In this document: positions 8,300 to 17,471 of the stretch, piece after piece
Numbering within the stretch: the first letter of the stretch is position 1
How the letters are laid out: each line of letters begins with the position of its first letter
Source: Faeciplasma sp048393055
GTDB taxonomy: Bacteria > Bacillota > Clostridia > Oscillospirales > Ruminococcaceae
Assembly: GCA_048393055.1 (NCBI GenBank)
Contig: DBFJJS010000010.1
Location: 388,521-452,520 of the forward strand
DNA: 64,000 nt
Direction of reading: 5' to 3'
Program-made: the position numbers and the translations under genes
The notes under the pieces: model-generated
Database searches by the model: none
The model's input: the letters and a program-made list of their open reading frames with translations, nothing else
What the model was told of the DNA's origin: nothing

Positions 8300-11200
8300 G
8301 CGCACTGATATAAAAAAGGTACTTGTTATAGGCTCAGGCCCTATAGTTATAGGACAGGCCGCCGAATTTGACTACGCCGGAACACAGGCATGCCTTGCTC
8401 TTAAGGAGGAGGGCTACGAGGTTATTCTGGTTAATTCAAATCCCGCCACCATCATGACGGATACCTCCATTGCAGACAAGGTTTATATGGAGCCACTGAC
8501 TCTTGAGTTTGTGGCTCGAATCTGCCGGTATGAGCGTCCGGATGCCATCGTCCCCGGAATAGGCGGACAAACCGGTCTTAATCTTGCGATGCAGCTTTAC
8601 AAAAAGGGAGTGCTCAAGGAATGCGAGATAGAGCTTTTGGGCACTACAGCCGAAAGCATAGAGCGCGCGGAGGACAGAGAGCTTTTTAAAGAGCTTTGCC
8701 AGAGCATCGGGGAGCCTGTAGTTCCGTCGCAGATAACCTACAGCGTGGAAGAGGCCCTTGAGGCTGCCGAAAAGATAGGGTACCCGGTTATACTTCGCCC
8801 TGCGTTTACACTGGGCGGAACCGGCGGCGGCTTTGCAAACAATCCCGACGAGATGCGTGAAATGATGAAAAACGCGCTTGCGCTCTCCCCTGTCCACCAG
8901 GTGCTGGTAGAAAAGAGCATCAAGGGCTACAAGGAAATTGAGTATGAGGTAATGCGCGACGCAAACGATACCGCCATAACCGTGTGCAACATGGAAAACC
9001 TCGACCCCGTCGGAATACACACCGGCGACTCGATAGTAGTAGCTCCCAGCCAGACTCTTACCAACAAGGAATATCAAATGCTAAGGGACAGCGCACTGAA
9101 AATAATACGCGCTCTCAAAGTTAAAGGCGGCTGCAATGTGCAGTTTGCCCTGGACCCTCAGTCGTTCAGATACTATGTAATCGAGGTAAACCCGAGGGTT
9201 TCGCGCTCATCTGCGCTTGCTTCAAAGGCGAGCGGCTATCCTATAGCAAGGGTATCGGCAAAAATAGCCGTTGGCATGAATCTTGACGAAATTCAGCTTG
9301 CCAATACGCCTGCATGCTTTGAACCCACGCTCGACTATGTGGTGACAAAGATGCCCAGATTTCCGTTTGACAAGTTTACAACAGCATCAAACGTGCTTTC
9401 CACTCAGATGAAGGCTACAGGAGAGGTAATGAGCGTAGGAAGGACTCTTGAGGAAAGCCTGCTCAAGGCTATTCGCTCCCTTGAGGACGGCAAAAACCAC
9501 ATCCACATGGCAAAGTTTGATTCCGAGCACATGACTGTCGACCAGCTCCTTGACTACATTAAGGACGGCACGGACGACAGGATATACGCTATTTCTCAGC
9601 TTATGTGGATGGGAGTGGACCATTCAAGAATATGCGACGTCACGCAGATAGACATGTTCTTCCTCGACAAGATAAAGAATATCGTCGATCTTGAAAAGGA
9701 GCTTGAACAAAGCCCGCACTCGCCCAAGCTTTTGCGCGAGGCGAAGAAATCGGGATTTTCCGACTCGTATATTGCGGAGCTGTGGAACATCTCCGAGGAC
9801 GAGGTATTTGAGCTGCGCCGCAAGCTTGGCATCTTCCCTGTTTACAAAATGATAGACACCTGCGCGAGCGAGTTTGAAAGCTACGTCCCATATTTCTATT
9901 CGACATATGAGGACGAAAACGAGTCGATAGTTTCAGATAAGAAGAAAATAATCGTTCTCGGCTCAGGACCGATAAGAATAGGACAGGGAGTCGAGTTTGA
10001 CTATTCGACTGTGCACGCAATACATGCGATAAGAGAAGCGGGCTACGAGGCGATAGTTATAAACAACAATCCCGAAACCGTTTCTACCGACTACACTACG
10101 GCGGACAAGCTCTATTTCGAGCCTCTTACCGTTGAGGACGTAATGAACATTGTAGAGCTTGAAAAGCCGGAGGGGGTTATCGCAACTCTTGGAGGACAGA
10201 CTGCGGTAAATCTTGCCGAGCCTCTTACAAGAAGGGGCGTAAAGATAATCGGCACAGACTGCGTAGGAATAGAAAAGGCGGAAAACCGCGATGCGTTCGA
10301 CGAGGTAATCAAGTCCCTCAATATCCCCAACCCAAAGGGAGAGGCTGTTACAGACATCGAAAGCGGAGTCGCAGCAGCCGAAAGAATAGGATATCCCGTG
10401 CTGGTAAGACCGTCGTTTGTTCTCGGCGGAAGGGCCATGGAGATAGTCGCAAACGAACAGATGCTCCGCCACTACCTTAAGAACGCCGTTGAGATAGACG
10501 AGGACAAGCCTGTCCTTGTGGACAAATATATTGTCGGCAAGGAGGTGGAGGTAGACGCTATCTGCGACGGAAAGCAGGTATTTATTCCCGGAATCATGGA
10601 GCTTGTAGAAAGAACGGGAGTTCATTCGGGAGACAGTATGAGCGTATACCCTCCGTTCAGCATATCCGATAAGGTAAAGGACACCATCGCGGATTATACC
10701 ACGCGCCTTGGCATCGGGATCGGCATTATAGGGCTGTTTAACATTCAGTTTATTGTAGACGCCAACGAAAACGTCTTTGTAATCGAAGTAAATCCAAGGG
10801 CGTCAAGGAGCGTTCCGTTCCTTTCAAAGTCGACCGGCTTCAATCTTGTAAAGACCGCCACGCGCGTAATGCTCGGAGAGAGCCTTAAGGACCAGGGAAT
10901 AACCGACATGCGCCCGAAGGACAAGACCCGCTGGTATGTAAAAGCGCCCGCGTTCTCGTTTGAAAAGCTTTCCGGAATGGATTCTTACCTCTCACCGGAA
11001 ATGAAGTCAACCGGCGAAGCGATAGGATATGACGATAAGCTCAACCGCGCGCTTTACAAGGCGCTTCAGGCTTCAGGTATAAAGATGAAGGAGTACGGAA
11101 CGGTAGTAGTTACCCTTGCCGACGAGGACAAGGAAGAGGCCCTTCCTCTTGTAAGAAGATTTTATAACCTCGGCTTCAATATTGAAGCGACCATAGGAAC

Positions 11201-11477
11201 GGCAAAATTCCTTAAAAAGCATGGCATACGCACAAGAGTAAGAGGCAAGCTCAGCGAGGGCAGCGACGAGATCCTGCAGTCAATACGCGCGGGATACGTC
11301 AGCTATATCATCAACACCCGCGCAATACTCTCCGGCGTGCATTACGAGGACGGAGTAGCGATAAGGCAGTGCGCGGTTCAAAACGGCGTGACTACGTTTA
11401 CATCGCTTGACACGGTAAGGATAGTGCTCGACGTGCTGGAGGAGGTAATCCCAAGCATATCTACCATAGACGCATAA
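8292..11477 (+). CDS. carB: Carbamoyl-phosphate synthase large subunit
   Basis: CarB (1061 aa, full length) uses bicarbonate, ammonia and two ATP to make carbamoyl phosphate. Two homologous ATP-grasp halves are visible. Each starts with the GSGPI-R/V-IGQ motif (KVLVIGSGPIVIGQAAEFDY and IIVLGSGPIRIGQGVEFDY) and contains VEVNPR-type catalytic sequences (EVNPRVSRSSAL and EVNPRASRSVPF). The last ~130 residues form the MGS-like regulatory domain. It is translationally coupled to carA and followed by a strong terminator. Confidence 0.97.
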   Translation: MPKRTDIKKVLVIGSGPIVIGQAAEFDYAGTQACLALKEEGYEVILVNSNPATIMTDTSIADKVYMEPLTLEFVARICRYERPDAIVPGIGGQTGLNLAMQLYKKGVLKECEIELLGTTAESIERAEDRELFKELCQSIGEPVVPSQITYSVEEALEAAEKIGYPVILRPAFTLGGTGGGFANNPDEMREMMKNALALSPVHQVLVEKSIKGYKEIEYEVMRDANDTAITVCNMENLDPVGIHTGDSIVVAPSQTLTNKEYQMLRDSALKIIRALKVKGGCNVQFALDPQSFRYYVIEVNPRVSRSSALASKASGYPIARVSAKIAVGMNLDEIQLANTPACFEPTLDYVVTKMPRFPFDKFTTASNVLSTQMKATGEVMSVGRTLEESLLKAIRSLEDGKNHIHMAKFDSEHMTVDQLLDYIKDGTDDRIYAISQLMWMGVDHSRICDVTQIDMFFLDKIKNIVDLEKELEQSPHSPKLLREAKKSGFSDSYIAELWNISEDEVFELRRKLGIFPVYKMIDTCASEFESYVPYFYSTYEDENESIVSDKKKIIVLGSGPIRIGQGVEFDYSTVHAIHAIREAGYEAIVINNNPETVSTDYTTADKLYFEPLTVEDVMNIVELEKPEGVIATLGGQTAVNLAEPLTRRGVKIIGTDCVGIEKAENRDAFDEVIKSLNIPNPKGEAVTDIESGVAAAERIGYPVLVRPSFVLGGRAMEIVANEQMLRHYLKNAVEIDEDKPVLVDKYIVGKEVEVDAICDGKQVFIPGIMELVERTGVHSGDSMSVYPPFSISDKVKDTIADYTTRLGIGIGIIGLFNIQFIVDANENVFVIEVNPRASRSVPFLSKSTGFNLVKTATRVMLGESLKDQGITDMRPKDKTRWYVKAPAFSFEKLSGMDSYLSPEMKSTGEAIGYDDKLNRALYKALQASGIKMKEYGTVVVTLADEDKEEALPLVRRFYNLGFNIEATIGTAKFLKKHGIRTRVRGKLSEGSDEILQSIRAGYVSYIINTRAILSGVHYEDGVAIRQCAVQNGVTTFTSLDTVRIVLDVLEEVIPSISTIDA

Positions 11478-11493
11478 CATGAAATCATCATAC

Positions 11494-11532
11494 AAAAAGC
11501 TCTCTGCGCCAGTGGCGTCGAGAGCTTTTTTA
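11494..11532 (+). terminator. Terminator ending the nucleotide operon
   Basis: GCTCTC (11499-11504) pairs with GAGAGC (11520-11525). The stem is flanked by an A run on the left and TTTTTT on the right. Confidence 0.85.
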
Positions 11533-11537
11533 CCTGG

Positions 11538-11566
11538 TTGAAATAAACCCGGCGATGGGGTATAAT
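11538..11566 (+). promoter_or_regulatory. Sigma-A promoter for sbcDC
   Basis: TTGAAA (11538-11543), a 17-nt spacer and TATAAT (11561-11566). It lies 31 nt before the sbcD ATG and directly after the carB terminator. Confidence 0.75.
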
Positions 11567-11597
11567 TTTAAATAATCAAAATTTACAGAGGTTTAGT

Positions 11598-12740
11598 ATG
11601 CGTTTTTTACATCTGTCGGATCTGCACCTCGGAAAGCGGCTTAACGAGGCGTCTCTTATCGAGGATCAGGAATATATACTTCGCGAAATACTTAATATAA
11701 TTGAGGCTCGGGACATTGACTTCGTAATTATCGCGGGAGACATATACGACAAGCCCGTGCCGCCCGCTGAAGCCGTCACCCTTTTCGACGGATTTATAAC
11801 CGAGATTGCAAGCCGTGGCAAGCAGGTCTTTATAATAAGCGGAAACCATGACTCCGGCGAGAGACTGGAGTTTGGGTCGCAAATCATGAAAAACTCCGGC
11901 GTATATGTATCGGGAGTATTTGCTGGAGTGCCGCGTCCCGTAGTTCTCAGCGACAGCTACGGCAGGATAAATATTTACCTCCTGCCTTTTATAAAGCCGG
12001 CGCTGTTTAAGCACGCGCTCCCTGATTACGACGCAAAAACCACCGACGAAGCCGTTAGAAAAGTCATAGAACTGATGGACGTCGACCAGTCGGAAAGAAA
12101 CATACTTATATGCCACCAGTTTGTCGCCGGATCTATAAGATGCGATTCGGAGGACATAATCGCTGGAGGCTCGGACAGCGTGGGGACCGACGCTTTTTCA
12201 AAATTCGACTATACGGCGCTCGGACATCTTCACTCACCTCAAAAAGCGGGCGGCGAGAATATAAGATACTGCGGCTCCCCTCTTAAATACTCGTTTTCCG
12301 AGATAGGACACCAAAAATCAGCGGTCATAGTTGAGCTTAAGGAAAAGTCGAACCTATGCGTAACGCTTGTCCCGCTTGTGCCGCTTAAAGACCTTAGAAG
12401 AATTAAAGGAAGCTACCTCGACATAACCTTTTATGACAACTACATGGGCACAAAGCTTGACGACTACGTATATATAACCCTTACCGACGAGGAGGACATT
12501 CCTAACGCTATAGGGAAGCTGCGCTCGATATACCCCAATATTCTCCGGCTCGATTACGATAACGCACGCACCCGTTCAAGCGTCTGTATTGATGCTGCCG
12601 AAAACGTCGAGAAAAAAACTCCGTTCGAGCTTATATCCGAGTTTTATCTGCTTCAAAACAACCAGCCGCTCAGCAGCTATCAGGAGTCGATAGTAAAGCG
12701 CATTATCGACGAAAACAACAGAAAGGATGTGTCTACATGA
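11598..12740 (+). CDS. sbcD: Exonuclease SbcD, nuclease subunit of SbcCD
   Basis: SbcD (380 aa) is the Mre11-type Mn-dependent nuclease that, with SbcC, opens hairpins and processes DNA ends. The metallophosphoesterase motifs are HLSDLHLGK, GDIYDKPVP, SGNHDS and ALGHLHSPQ in that order. The GAGG site before ATG 11598 is well placed. It ends on an ATGA overlap with sbcC, so the two subunits are coupled. A consensus promoter lies just upstream. Confidence 0.95.
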   Translation: MRFLHLSDLHLGKRLNEASLIEDQEYILREILNIIEARDIDFVIIAGDIYDKPVPPAEAVTLFDGFITEIASRGKQVFIISGNHDSGERLEFGSQIMKNSGVYVSGVFAGVPRPVVLSDSYGRINIYLLPFIKPALFKHALPDYDAKTTDEAVRKVIELMDVDQSERNILICHQFVAGSIRCDSEDIIAGGSDSVGTDAFSKFDYTALGHLHSPQKAGGENIRYCGSPLKYSFSEIGHQKSAVIVELKEKSNLCVTLVPLVPLKDLRRIKGSYLDITFYDNYMGTKLDDYVYITLTDEEDIPNAIGKLRSIYPNILRLDYDNARTRSSVCIDAAENVEKKTPFELISEFYLLQNNQPLSSYQESIVKRIIDENNRKDVST

Positions 12741-15496
12741 GACCTCTTAAGCTTACGATATGCGGCTTCGGACCATATGCGGGCAAAACGGCGCTGGATC
12801 TCGAAAAGCTGGGAAGCCAGGGGGTGTATCTGATTTCCGGAGATACGGGCGCAGGCAAGACCACGATTTTCGACGCCATTACCTTCGCCCTTTACGGTCA
12901 GGCAAGCGGCAGCGCAAGAAACGACTCCTCCCTCTTCAGAAGCAAATATGCCGAGGCGGATACTCCGACATACGTCGAGCTTACCTTTTTGTGCAACGGC
13001 AAGGTATACACTGTCAAAAGAAATCCCGAATATCCGCGTCCGAAACGGGGAGGCGGGTTTACAAATCAGCCTGCCGACGCCGTTTTGAGCTTCGACGACG
13101 GACGGGCGCCCGTGACAAAGTGGTCTTCGGTCACAAAAGAAATAGAAAGCATAATCGGGATAGACAAAAACCAGTTTGTACAGATAGCGATGATAGCCCA
13201 GGGCGATTTTTTAAGGCTTATTTTCGCCACTACGCAGGAGCGTTCCACCATATTCAGAAAGATATTCGGCACTGATTTTTACCAGCGCTTTCAGGACAGC
13301 GCGCGCAAAACCGCAAGCGAGCTGTCAAACCAATGCGCGGAGCTACGGCTGATGTGCTCGAACTACGCTGGAATGTCGGAGCTTTCACAGGAGGCGGCGG
13401 AAAAACTTAAGACGTATAAGGAAAACGGCGACTATGTGATGGCGGCGGAGCTTATTATTGACGCTCTTGAAGCGGACGAGCGCAGGAAAACCGAGCTTGA
13501 AGCCGAGTACGCAAGGAAAAAGGGCGAGGCGGACGCCATAAGCAAGCGGCTCGGAGCGGCCCTTCAGGCGCAGAAGCTGCGAAAGGAAATGAGCGAGAAG
13601 AGGTCGCGCCTAGAAAGAAAAAGCCTTGAGCTTACAGAGCTTGAAGCAAGGGCTTCAGAATGCGAGCTGCTTGACAAAAGGCGGATAGAGCTTAACGCCC
13701 AGGCAGTAAAAAAAGCGGAAAATCTTAATTTATACGACCGCAAAGAAGAACAAAGCCTGCTTCTGAGCCGTCAAAAATCAGAGCTGGAGCGAAAAAAAGC
13801 CGAGCGGGAAAGGCTGGCAGCAGAGATAGAAAAGCAGAAAGCCGCCTCGGATAATGCGTCGAGACGGCTTGCGGAAGCAGAAGGGATTAAAGCGCAGCTG
13901 TTGTCGGCGGAATCCGAAAGCGAGCTTGCATCGCTGCGAAAAAAAACGCTCACAGACCTCAGGCAGACAGTAAACGACCTCAACGAATCATTCCTTAACT
14001 TAAAGGACGCGCAAAAGCTGTATAAACAGGCGGACGAAATCTATGCGTCGGCGCTCTCCGAATTTGAGCGGATGCAGCGCGCGTACCTGGACAACAGCGC
14101 CGGAATACTTGCGTCCAGACTTGTCGACGGCGAAAAATGCCCGGTGTGCGGCTCGACGGTTCACCCCTGCCCGGCCTGCATAAGCGGTAACACGCCCGAC
14201 GAGGCGGCGGTCAGAAAAAGCTCGGAGCGCCTTAAGAAGCTGGACGCAGATAAAAAGAATTTCGCGCAAAAGGCTTCACAGCTTAACGGCAGCTTCAAGG
14301 CAAAATACGCCGCCGCTCAGAAAAAATGTATGGACACGCTTAACCAAAGCGAGCTTCGCGGAATATCCGAGCTTATAGCGCAGGAGCTTGCAAAGTCAGA
14401 GCTTGCGCTTGAGGCTCTGTCCAGGCGTAAAAATGAGCTGAATGAAAAATACGCGCAAATAGAAAAAATTAAAAAGCTGCTGCCGGAATACGAGATCGCT
14501 CAAAAGGAACGCGAAAAAAGTCTTGGTGAGCTTGACAAAAGCATAGCGAGCCTGCAGGACAATGTCGCGGGACTTGCGGCAACGGTGAAGGAGGCATCGG
14601 AAAATCTCGAGTATCCATCTAAAAAGGAAGCTCAGGCAGAAATTGAAAAGCTGAAAAATGAAGCAGCACGCCTTGATGGCGAAATCCAGAGCCGCAGGCA
14701 AAACTATAACGTATGCGTCACCGAAATCTCAGCCTGTAAAGCTGCGATCGAATCTCTCGCAAAGAGCCTCGAAAACGCAAGCGAAGAACCTGCCGAAGCG
14801 ATAATATCGGAAAAAAACGAATCCGATAAAGCCATCAAGGAGCTTGAACGCAAAAAAGCAGAGCTTTCGGAGCGTGCGGCGGCAAACAGAAAAGCGTGCG
14901 CGGGCCTTAGAGAAGCCGCAAAAAAGCTCAGCCTTAAGGAACAGGACGCAGCTGCGGTCAAAAATCTTTCCGACACCGTAAACGGAAGCCTTTCCGGAAA
15001 GGAAAAGATGAATGTCGAGGCGTACGTACAGGCGACATATTTCGACAGGATAATTCACCGCGCAAACATCCACCTGATGAAAATGACCCAGGGGCAGTAT
15101 GAGCTTAAAAGAAGCCGCGAGCCGCTCAGCAGGCAGTCGAAATCCGGACTGGAGCTGGACGTCATCGACCACTACATCGGCTCTGACAGAAGCGTCAAGA
15201 GCCTGTCTGGCGGAGAAGCGTTTAAGGCGTCATTGGCACTTGCTCTGGGTCTGTCCGATGAGATGATGGCGTACGCCGGCGGAATAAGGCTTGACACCAT
15301 GTTCGTAGACGAGGGCTTCGGCTCTCTGGACGAGCAGTCGCTGTCCGCGGCAATGGACACGCTTATAAGTTTAGGACAATCGAACAGGCTCGTGGGGATA
15401 ATCTCCCATGTGGACGCACTGAACAGCCGTATTGACAAGAAAATCGTAGTAAAAAAAGACAAATACCTCGGCTCAAGTGCTTTGATAGAGATTTAA
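12737..15496 (+). CDS. sbcC: Exonuclease SbcC, SMC-like ATPase subunit
   Basis: SbcC (919 aa) is the Rad50-type ATPase. The N-terminal Walker A is SGDTGAGKTTIFDAITFALYG. Long Lys/Glu-rich coiled coils flank a zinc hook, CPVCGSTVHP, near residue 470. The C-terminal lobe has the signature LSGGEAFKASLALALGLS and the Walker B region DTMFVDEGFGSLDE. Length is slightly below Escherichia SbcC, consistent with a shorter coiled coil. It overlaps sbcD by 4 nt. Confidence 0.95.
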   Translation: MRPLKLTICGFGPYAGKTALDLEKLGSQGVYLISGDTGAGKTTIFDAITFALYGQASGSARNDSSLFRSKYAEADTPTYVELTFLCNGKVYTVKRNPEYPRPKRGGGFTNQPADAVLSFDDGRAPVTKWSSVTKEIESIIGIDKNQFVQIAMIAQGDFLRLIFATTQERSTIFRKIFGTDFYQRFQDSARKTASELSNQCAELRLMCSNYAGMSELSQEAAEKLKTYKENGDYVMAAELIIDALEADERRKTELEAEYARKKGEADAISKRLGAALQAQKLRKEMSEKRSRLERKSLELTELEARASECELLDKRRIELNAQAVKKAENLNLYDRKEEQSLLLSRQKSELERKKAERERLAAEIEKQKAASDNASRRLAEAEGIKAQLLSAESESELASLRKKTLTDLRQTVNDLNESFLNLKDAQKLYKQADEIYASALSEFERMQRAYLDNSAGILASRLVDGEKCPVCGSTVHPCPACISGNTPDEAAVRKSSERLKKLDADKKNFAQKASQLNGSFKAKYAAAQKKCMDTLNQSELRGISELIAQELAKSELALEALSRRKNELNEKYAQIEKIKKLLPEYEIAQKEREKSLGELDKSIASLQDNVAGLAATVKEASENLEYPSKKEAQAEIEKLKNEAARLDGEIQSRRQNYNVCVTEISACKAAIESLAKSLENASEEPAEAIISEKNESDKAIKELERKKAELSERAAANRKACAGLREAAKKLSLKEQDAAAVKNLSDTVNGSLSGKEKMNVEAYVQATYFDRIIHRANIHLMKMTQGQYELKRSREPLSRQSKSGLELDVIDHYIGSDRSVKSLSGGEAFKASLALALGLSDEMMAYAGGIRLDTMFVDEGFGSLDEQSLSAAMDTLISLGQSNRLVGIISHVDALNSRIDKKIVVKKDKYLGSSALIEI

Positions 15497-15643
15497 CACC
15501 GCAGAATTGTCCTGCTTTGCAGCGCGGCAGCAAGGTTTATACTTACAGCTAATATGTCCAATAACACAATAGACAGGGACGTAAAAGGACTTGATTATGT
15601 AAAAGTGCATAAATCTTTGCGTTTTAATTGTTGGATTTACCTA
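15497..15643. other. Non-coding gap after sbcC
   Basis: I see no gene and no clear terminator here. The stretch leads into the xylanase promoter. Confidence 0.4.
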
Positions 15644-15672
15644 TTCAATCAACACTAATAATATGCTATACT
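15644..15672 (+). promoter_or_regulatory. Extended -10 promoter for the xylanase gene
   Basis: TATACT at 15667-15672 preceded by TGC (extended -10). The -35 (TTCAAT, 15644-15649) is poor. The same TATGCTATA core precedes ttcA, the GH43 gene and a phage late gene. Confidence 0.6.
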
Positions 15673-15708
15673 GTAAATGCAAATTATTACCGAAAGGAAA
15701 TTATTACA

Positions 15709-17004
15709 ATGAGAAAATTAATTTCATTGGCGCTTATAGGGGTTATGCTAATGAGCCTTGCCTCCTGCGGCGAGACTACGCCCGAGATCGAAATGTCCGA
15801 TATTACGGATCCTAATCTCACATACACGCTCGAAGAGCTTGAGGCTCTGGAGGAGTCCGGTGAGCACTACGTTTCAGATTACGACGTACCCGCACTGTGG
15901 AAATACTTTGAGGGCAAAATGCTCATAGGCGCATCATTTACATCAAACCAGATAGACCTTGAAAATCTTGAAGATCCCATTACCAAGGGCCTTCTCAAGC
16001 ACTACAACGTCTATACTCTCGGCAATGAATTCAAGCCGGACTGCATCAATCCGTCGGAGGGCGTATACAACTTTGAATACGCCGACGAATTCGTCGAATT
16101 CGGAAAGCTCAACGACGCCACCCTCAGAGGTCATACCCTTCTGTGGCACTCGCAGGTTCCGCAGTGGTGGTTCAAGGCAGACCCTGACGACACAAGATCG
16201 CTTGACGAATGCTATGAAGCCGGAGCTCTTGCTACAAGCGAGCAGCTTCAAGAAAGGATAACTACCTATATTACCGATGTCGTTACAAGATATAAGGACG
16301 ATATCGACGTTTGGGACGTGTGCAACGAGGTCCTCAACGCGGACTCCATCAGGCGTATAGCGGACGACTCCTACTGGGCTGATATTATCGGAGACCTTGA
16401 CGGAAACGGCTATTACGACGACTATGTAGAAATCGCCTTCAACGCTGCAAGGGCTGCCGACGAGGACGCTGTACTTATTATCAACGACTTCAACATGGAG
16501 TGGCAGGACTCCAAGACTCAGGCTATGTACGATATGGTGGAAAGAATGCTCCGCAAGGGCGTAAGAATCGACGGCGTTGGCTTCCAGTCTCATATAGACC
16601 TCAACTGCGACGTCGAGCATTACAGAAGGAATATCGAATTGATAGCGGGTCTTGCCGATGTTTACGACGAATGCTTCCCCGAGTATGCGGGCAACTTCAG
16701 AATCCAGATAACCGAGCTTGACATGAACATGTTCGTAGGTGCGGACGCCGACGGTTCGTTTAAAAAATGGTCTGACGAGGAGCTTCAGCAGCAGGCTGAA
16801 AAGTACGCCGAGCTGTTCGACATGTTCCTTGACTTCGCGGACGAAGGAATAATCGACTCGGTGGTATTCTGGGGAACGGACGATGAAAACTCCTGGCTCA
16901 ACGGCACTCCGAAGCTCAGAAGGAACGCCGCCCTCATTATAGACAGAGATCTTTCATTAAAGCCGAGCTTTTATTCTATAGCAAAGACTACATTTGACCA
17001 CTGA
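15709..17004 (+). CDS. GH10 endo-1,4-beta-xylanase, lipoprotein
   Basis: A 431-residue secreted enzyme expected to cut xylan backbones at the cell surface. Residues 1-20 form a lipoprotein signal with lipobox LASC (Cys20), so it should be tethered outside the membrane. The GH10 barrel follows. HTLLWHSQVPQWW is typical, the acid/base glutamate is in VWDVCNE (Glu207) and the nucleophile in ITELDMN (Glu336). The frame is open from 15628, but ATG 15709 has a GAAAGGA site and starts the signal peptide. No carbohydrate-binding module is visible. It appears monocistronic, with its own promoter and terminator. Confidence 0.93.
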   Translation: MRKLISLALIGVMLMSLASCGETTPEIEMSDITDPNLTYTLEELEALEESGEHYVSDYDVPALWKYFEGKMLIGASFTSNQIDLENLEDPITKGLLKHYNVYTLGNEFKPDCINPSEGVYNFEYADEFVEFGKLNDATLRGHTLLWHSQVPQWWFKADPDDTRSLDECYEAGALATSEQLQERITTYITDVVTRYKDDIDVWDVCNEVLNADSIRRIADDSYWADIIGDLDGNGYYDDYVEIAFNAARAADEDAVLIINDFNMEWQDSKTQAMYDMVERMLRKGVRIDGVGFQSHIDLNCDVEHYRRNIELIAGLADVYDECFPEYAGNFRIQITELDMNMFVGADADGSFKKWSDEELQQQAEKYAELFDMFLDFADEGIIDSVVFWGTDDENSWLNGTPKLRRNAALIIDRDLSLKPSFYSIAKTTFDH

Positions 17005-17019
17005 TTCTAATAAAAGCTT

Positions 17020-17056
17020 ACCCTGTCTGACGTACAGTCAGACAGGGTATCTTATT
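17020..17056 (+). terminator. Terminator after the xylanase gene
   Basis: CCCTGTCTGAC (17021-17031) pairs perfectly with GTCAGACAGGG (17037-17047) around a 5-nt loop. A T-rich tail follows. Confidence 0.8.
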
Positions 17057-17112
17057 ATAAGCTTATAAGCACAATATACAGCGTTATAAGCTTATAAGCA
17101 CAATATACAGCG
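17055..17112. repeat. Two perfect tandem 29-bp repeats with an internal palindrome
   Basis: 17055-17083 and 17084-17112 are identical. Each copy starts with the 14-bp perfect palindrome TTATAAGCTTATAA. It sits between the xylanase terminator and the dapA promoter. It could be a protein-binding site or a simple slippage duplication. Confidence 0.85.
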
Positions 17113-17160
17113 GTCTATATCTGTTGTATTTATGCATGTGTACAATATCGCCAGTCAATG

Positions 17161-17189
17161 TTGACAAGAGAAAAAACAGGTATTATAAT
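17161..17189 (+). promoter_or_regulatory. Consensus sigma-A promoter for the lysine operon
   Basis: TTGACA (17161-17166), 17-nt spacer, TATAAT (17184-17189). Both boxes are perfect. The lysine riboswitch begins ~7-10 nt after the -10 box. Confidence 0.9.
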
Positions 17190-17195
17190 TACTTT

Positions 17196-17441
17196 GATTG
17201 ATAGAGGCGCAGTATATCATAAGTAAGCGGTGTTGTTAACGTCAGCCAAGGCGGACACTGCCGAAAGGGATAGCTGCCGAGGACGCTCAAAAGGCAAATG
17301 AGCGATCCGGCAATGCGGTTAATATCCTCATTGCTGTCGCACGTACTGCGGAGAGCTATCGAACGATTTTTATTTTCACGCTTAGACGGCGTGCGTATAT
17401 TTTCGTGCGATAGTTGCCTTTAAGGTGACTTTTTTTATTTT
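17196..17441 (+). promoter_or_regulatory. Lysine riboswitch (L box) with transcription attenuator
   Basis: The aptamer runs ~17196-17363. It shows the conserved AGAGGCGC...AAGTAA opening, CGAAAGGGATAGC with GCCGAGG in the centre, and GGAGAGCTATC at the 3' side. P1 pairs GATAG (17200-17204) with CTATC (17356-17360). The 3' strand AGCTATCG (17354-17361) can instead pair with CGATAGTT (17408-17415). That pairing would break the terminator hairpin 413-418/424-429 with its T run at 17430-17437. So lysine binding should favour termination before dapA. Confidence 0.92.
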
Positions 17442-17471
17442 ATGCAATCTGTAAAGGAGATTCTCGCCGAT

